DNA of 64,000 bases from Nostoc sp. CENA543 (GTDB taxonomy: Bacteria > Cyanobacteriota > Cyanobacteriia > Cyanobacteriales > Nostocaceae). A program made the translations under genes and the position numbers. The stretch covers positions 2,666,001 through 2,730,000 of the forward strand of contig NZ_CP023278.1 of NCBI RefSeq assembly GCF_002896875.1, given 5' to 3'. Below, one piece after another: positions 60,201 through 64,000 of the stretch (position 1 is the first letter of the stretch; each line of letters starts with the position of its first letter). Below the pieces are notes generated by a model. The model ran no database searches, was not told the DNA's origin, and saw only the letters and a list, made by a program, of their open reading frames with translations.

Positions 60201-61850
60201 TTACTCAGATATGTTTGCTAATCTTGATTGTCTAGAAAGTTTTTCTATCTCCTCGCCTAATTGGTAACGGGCTGATTCCAGAATTTTGTGATCGCGTGTC
60301 CATGTCTTCCAATTAAGACCTACACTACGACTAACTTTCAATGCCCAATTCTGACGGCCAAGGCGTTTCAATATCTCGATATATTCGTAATCTTCTACCC
60401 CTTCTCTGATCCACTTGAGCCTCATGGAAGGGACAATTCCTTTAATTCCTACCTGCTTTCCAGGATAGACTAACATTCCCTCCCCTGGATAGTTCTGCTC
60501 ATAAGTTTGCACATCTTTCCAGGGTTTTTTTGTCCATAAATCAACTCGCCAATATAACACCCCTGTTAGCCCTAAACTTTGATTAATAAAGCCGTGGGGA
60601 ATCCGATAATTTATTGGTTGAAAGTCTATTTGCCATTTAGGAGAGTAATCATCTTGTACTAAAGCGTTGTAAAACCAAACTTTGTCTCCTTTTTGCATCA
60701 CCTGAGATATTCGTTGTGGATTTGCATCGTACATTTGTGGTAATACCACCCAAATATCTACTGCTGAACGTCCAGTTCCCGAACCATCATCATACAGCGC
60801 AGGTGTAGGAGCAATTGCCATAGCAGTTGAGATACCTGCATTATGAAAATTTCGCGCCCATTGCTTGACAGGTGCAATTAAATTTGAACACCTATCAATT
60901 TCATCGGCATATCTGGCGTATAAAAACAGATCGGATTGATGTTTGGTAGTAGCTTTGTGAATCTCATCCACAGAAGGAGGCGGTGTCATAGAGCAATTAT
61001 TGAAATCAGCCCCACTCCAAAAAGGAAGACGATGGGAAGTGAGTCCCCAGTTGTCAATCAATTCACGTTCATCTACTGGATTGTGATGTGCTTGAGGCAT
61101 GATTTTATGTTTGAGGATTTCTATCATTTCCGGTTTATTTTCATGCTCATATAAATCAAATTCTGAATTGAGTGATGGTTTGATAGGTAACTCAAAGTCC
61201 CAAACTTTTAAGCGGATTTTACCTGTGCTGATTCCTTGGTTACTGGTAACTGTAAATGTGCCTTGATATTGTCCTGGGTTAGCATCTCGCGGCACAAATA
61301 TGTCTACCCAAATAGGTTGATTATTGCCAGCTTTGAGGTTGAATGGAACTGCGTCTAATTCAGCCCCTGTAAGCTCTGCTTGAGTTTCAGGATTCACAAA
61401 GGGGATCAGTCCATCCGCATACCATCCCCGACCGAGAGAGGGGTTATTACTCCCTATTTCGTTAAGACTAGGATGGCTGACGTAAACATAATGTTCACGG
61501 TATAGTGTAATATTCCTCTGAGAAATTACCTGATTATTATTCAATAAATCTGACACAGAAATATTCACATTTGTTAGACCACCATTTGGTGCATGAATAC
61601 TAATCTGAAATGATTCATATTCCCCACGGGCTGCATAAAGCTGAATCTCAGTCGCACTTTCTGGTTTACCCGTTTTCCCTATTCTTTCCATAGGCGAACT
61701 TACCCAGATCAGGGGAACTTTTGATGAGGAATTATTGGCTAATATTCCTAAACTGGAAATGGTATATAAGGCTAAAGTCGTCCCTAAAATCCAGATGAGA
61801 ATCTTGAACTTGTAAATAAATTTTCTCTTACCCTGAGAAATCGAAAACAT
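60201..61850 (-). CDS. Exported DUF4091-domain protein, glycoside-hydrolase-like
   Basis: 549 residues. One N-terminal hydrophobic segment (ILIWILGTTLALYTISSLGI) acts as signal or anchor. A beta-sandwich (about 45-215: QIQL-like strands, DIFVPRDANPGQYQGTFTV) precedes a TIM-barrel-like part and the DUF4091 end (LKWIREGVEDYEYIEILKRL). The fold family resembles glycoside hydrolases; a role in trimming or modifying the exported glycan is inferred from its place in the cluster. Confidence 0.82.
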   Translation of the reverse strand: MFSISQGKRKFIYKFKILIWILGTTLALYTISSLGILANNSSSKVPLIWVSSPMERIGKTGKPESATEIQLYAARGEYESFQISIHAPNGGLTNVNISVSDLLNNNQVISQRNITLYREHYVYVSHPSLNEIGSNNPSLGRGWYADGLIPFVNPETQAELTGAELDAVPFNLKAGNNQPIWVDIFVPRDANPGQYQGTFTVTSNQGISTGKIRLKVWDFELPIKPSLNSEFDLYEHENKPEMIEILKHKIMPQAHHNPVDERELIDNWGLTSHRLPFWSGADFNNCSMTPPPSVDEIHKATTKHQSDLFLYARYADEIDRCSNLIAPVKQWARNFHNAGISTAMAIAPTPALYDDGSGTGRSAVDIWVVLPQMYDANPQRISQVMQKGDKVWFYNALVQDDYSPKWQIDFQPINYRIPHGFINQSLGLTGVLYWRVDLWTKKPWKDVQTYEQNYPGEGMLVYPGKQVGIKGIVPSMRLKWIREGVEDYEYIEILKRLGRQNWALKVSRSVGLNWKTWTRDHKILESARYQLGEEIEKLSRQSRLANISE

Positions 61851-61884
61851 TTCCCATCCTCTGATGCAACTCTCTTTGTTATGA

Positions 61885-63831
61885 TTAGCTAACTTCTAAC
61901 CATGCTTGAAACATCAATACATCCCACAGATAGGACTGCCAATTGCGATCGCCTCTTTGATGTTCCTCCCACTTCTGCCGAATCGGTCGAGGATGCAGAT
62001 ATCCTTCGGTTCGCAATCGAGACTCATCTAGCAAATTTTCTGCCCATTCCCGTAAAGACCCACGTAACCAGCTATCAATCGGCATATCAAATCCCATTTT
62101 TGGCCGCTCAATTAATGCTTGGGGTACGTATTTATACAAAACTTGCCGTAATAACCATTTACCTTGATGACTACGTATTTTCATTGACAAGGGAATTTGC
62201 CAAGCAAATTCTACAACACGATGGTCTAGATAAGGCACACGACTTTCCAAGCTAACGCCCATACTGGCACGATCTACTTTTACTAAGATGTCATCCGGTA
62301 AATAGCTAATTAAGTCCCAATACATCATGCGTTCTGTGAAATCTGATAAATTTGCCCACAATTTGGGATTGTTCAACACGGTGCTGAGTTCACAACTACC
62401 AATGACCACTGCCTCTGGTGCTGGCCAATGGGATACCAAATTGGCATACATAGCATCGGGGTGAGGAACTCCTAAGATGCTGGCTAACTTATGTAATTTA
62501 TCGCCGGAACCTGCTAGTTTAAGTTTTGCTGGCAAAATTGCATCTACAGCCGCAAAACCTCGATTCCAAGTCTGGGGGGAAACGCTGGTTAATGCTTTGG
62601 CTAGGGAATGACGAACTGTTTTCGGTATCCAACCTATCTTTTGCCAAATACTGCGTCCCCAAACATAGCTGTTATATCCAGCAAATAATTCATCACCTCC
62701 ATCACCAGAAAGAGTGACGGTGACATGATTTCTAGCTAGTTGAGATACTAAAAAGGTTGGCAGTTGGGAAGCATCGGCAAATGGCTCATCATATAAATTG
62801 GGTAGTTTGGGTATAACTGCTAGTGCTTCTTGGGAGGTGACATAAAACTCTGTATGGTCTGTACCCAAATGCTGGGCGATAGTTTTAGCATATTGAGCCT
62901 CATTGTAATCTTGTTCGTGAAAACCAATGCTGAATGTTTTCACTGGTTGCGGACTTTGAACTTGCATCAAAGCGACAATTGTCGAAGAGTCTACCCCCCC
63001 CGACAAAAAAGCACCTAAAGGCACATCTGCAAGCATTCGCATTTTGACTGCGTCCTTTAGTAGTGCCTCTAAATGTACTATGGCTTCTGCTTCTGAACCT
63101 GGGAAGGGAGAAGCAACACCCGATTCTACAACAGTTTTTGCAGACCAATAGGGTATAGGTTGGGAATTACTTGTTTTCTCATGGCAACTTAAGAGAGTTG
63201 CAGGTGGTAATTTATAGATGCCTTGATAGATTGAATAGGGTGTAGGAATGTAGGAAAAACGTAAGAATAAAGCCAAAGCATCGCGGTTGATTTCTGCTTG
63301 AAAGTGGGGATGGGCTTTGAGGGCTTTCAATTCTGAGGCAAACATAAAAGTATTACCGCACCACCCATAATATAAGGGCTTTTCACCCAGGCGATCGCGT
63401 CCCAAGTGTAAAACCTGTTCTTGACGATCCCATAAAGCAAAAGCAAACATTCCATTAAACCGTTTGGTAGCTTCTAAAACACCCCATTCACAGAAACTAG
63501 ATAACATCACCTCCGTGTCAGAATGACCCCGAAATTTATATCCCAGTTGTTGTAACTGCTTTTTTAACTCCAGGAAATTATAAATTTCTCCATTGAAAAC
63601 AATCACATACCGACCATCAAACGATATCATCGGTTGATGTCCTTCGGGTGAAAGGTCTACTATGGAAAGTCTTCGGTGTCCGATGGCAATACCAACCTCT
63701 CCATCTATCCAAATTCCGCTATCATCAGGGCCACGATGAATTAGAGATTGACACATATTTTCGACTATATTACCAATCTCGTCAGCAGACATTTGTCTTT
63801 CAACACTAAAAAAACCAGTTATTCCACACAT
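61885..63831 (-). CDS. Asparagine synthetase (glutamine-hydrolysing)-like
   Basis: 648 residues. Cys2 (MCGITGFFS) is the amidotransferase nucleophile, with HRRLSIVDLSPEGHQP and NGEIYNF in the same domain. The synthetase domain has the PP-loop FLSGGVDSSTI and SGDGGDELFAGYN. Paralogues in polysaccharide clusters often amidate sugar uronates or serve other synthetases rather than make asparagine, so the substrate is open. First gene of the leftward cluster; about 170 bp upstream to the window end hold no gene. Confidence 0.9.
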   Translation of the reverse strand: MCGITGFFSVERQMSADEIGNIVENMCQSLIHRGPDDSGIWIDGEVGIAIGHRRLSIVDLSPEGHQPMISFDGRYVIVFNGEIYNFLELKKQLQQLGYKFRGHSDTEVMLSSFCEWGVLEATKRFNGMFAFALWDRQEQVLHLGRDRLGEKPLYYGWCGNTFMFASELKALKAHPHFQAEINRDALALFLRFSYIPTPYSIYQGIYKLPPATLLSCHEKTSNSQPIPYWSAKTVVESGVASPFPGSEAEAIVHLEALLKDAVKMRMLADVPLGAFLSGGVDSSTIVALMQVQSPQPVKTFSIGFHEQDYNEAQYAKTIAQHLGTDHTEFYVTSQEALAVIPKLPNLYDEPFADASQLPTFLVSQLARNHVTVTLSGDGGDELFAGYNSYVWGRSIWQKIGWIPKTVRHSLAKALTSVSPQTWNRGFAAVDAILPAKLKLAGSGDKLHKLASILGVPHPDAMYANLVSHWPAPEAVVIGSCELSTVLNNPKLWANLSDFTERMMYWDLISYLPDDILVKVDRASMGVSLESRVPYLDHRVVEFAWQIPLSMKIRSHQGKWLLRQVLYKYVPQALIERPKMGFDMPIDSWLRGSLREWAENLLDESRLRTEGYLHPRPIRQKWEEHQRGDRNWQSYLWDVLMFQAWLEVS

Positions 63832-64000
63832 TGATCACACTACTCTCTTGCTATATAAATTAGTTTTGAGATATTTGATATCTACTTCTGTGATTTTGAA
63901 CAGTTAAAGAATTGATTCCTAGTAAATAAAACCAAAAAATTGGATGCCTTAATACATAATGAAAGCTACTAAATACTATCAATGCTACAATGGCACTTAA
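63832..64000. other. Upstream region of the glycan cluster, no gene seen
   Basis: AT-rich, likely holding the leftward promoter of the asparagine-synthetase-like gene. No frame, hairpin or clear promoter motif was found before the window edge. Confidence 0.5.

Overview
The window looks like chromosomal DNA of a filamentous, Nostoc/Anabaena-type cyanobacterium. The HIP1 octamer GCGATCGC recurs, heptameric short tandem repeats (ACTCATT, TGACTAA, CATTGGG) fill the intergenic gaps, and the host genes are typical of the group: an ETR1-like ethylene-binding histidine kinase, a pilin-like exported protein, a Gld-type ABC cluster, PurU and an exopolysaccharide locus. All assignments come from reading sequence and motifs; no database search was run.

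Layout. (1) 1-4.5 kb, minus strand: signalling genes (ethylene-binding hybrid kinase, REC-histidine kinase, GGDEF/EAL protein cut by the window edge). (2) 5.3-7.6 kb: a large exported protein with two pilin-like segments. (3) About 7.83-46.9 kb: a complete-looking 39 kb prophage of a contractile-tailed phage, bounded by an 81 bp direct repeat (7829-7909 and 46818-46898), with a tyrosine integrase just inside the left end. (4) 47.0-51.5 kb: Gld-like ABC transporter operon. (5) 52.0-52.8 kb: purU. (6) 53.1-63.8 kb, minus strand: exopolysaccharide/glycan cluster (Wzc-like kinase, aminotransferase, PIG-L deacetylase, WbqC-like protein, sugar transferase, GT4 glycosyltransferase, DUF4091 protein, asparagine synthetase-like amidotransferase).

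The prophage. Left arm: integrase (+), then a leftward operon of uncharacterised membrane and coiled-coil proteins with a P-loop ATPase. A rightward unit follows, with an RHH/GIY-YIG/RHH protein and a family B DNA polymerase, ending at a perfect bidirectional terminator. The virion block (32.5 to 17.0 kb) runs leftward in normal order: TerS, TerL, portal, scaffold, capsid, neck proteins, sheath, tube, chaperone pair, tape measure, tube-adaptor/LysM, a hub carrying two cell-wall hydrolase domains, and spike. A regulatory zone (32.5-37.8 kb) holds small HTH, RHH and AP2-domain proteins and a KilAC antirepressor. The right arm (37.8-46.8 kb, +) completes the baseplate (gp25, gpJ, gpI) and carries fibres and a possible holin.

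Most unusual points: a 130 bp hairpin block present twice in inverted orientation (13.2 and 35.6 kb), each followed inward by the same 19 bp promoter-operator core, with a third copy at 35.75 kb; a solitary PolB with an atypical motif C; a gp25 gene truncated by an HNH endonuclease gene that brings its own diverged intact gp25; a three-module AP2 protein; a hub fused to RlpA-like and M23 domains; and the five-gene membrane/ATPase operon, which I cannot assign to any known system. I see no CI-like repressor, helicase, primase or separate endolysin.
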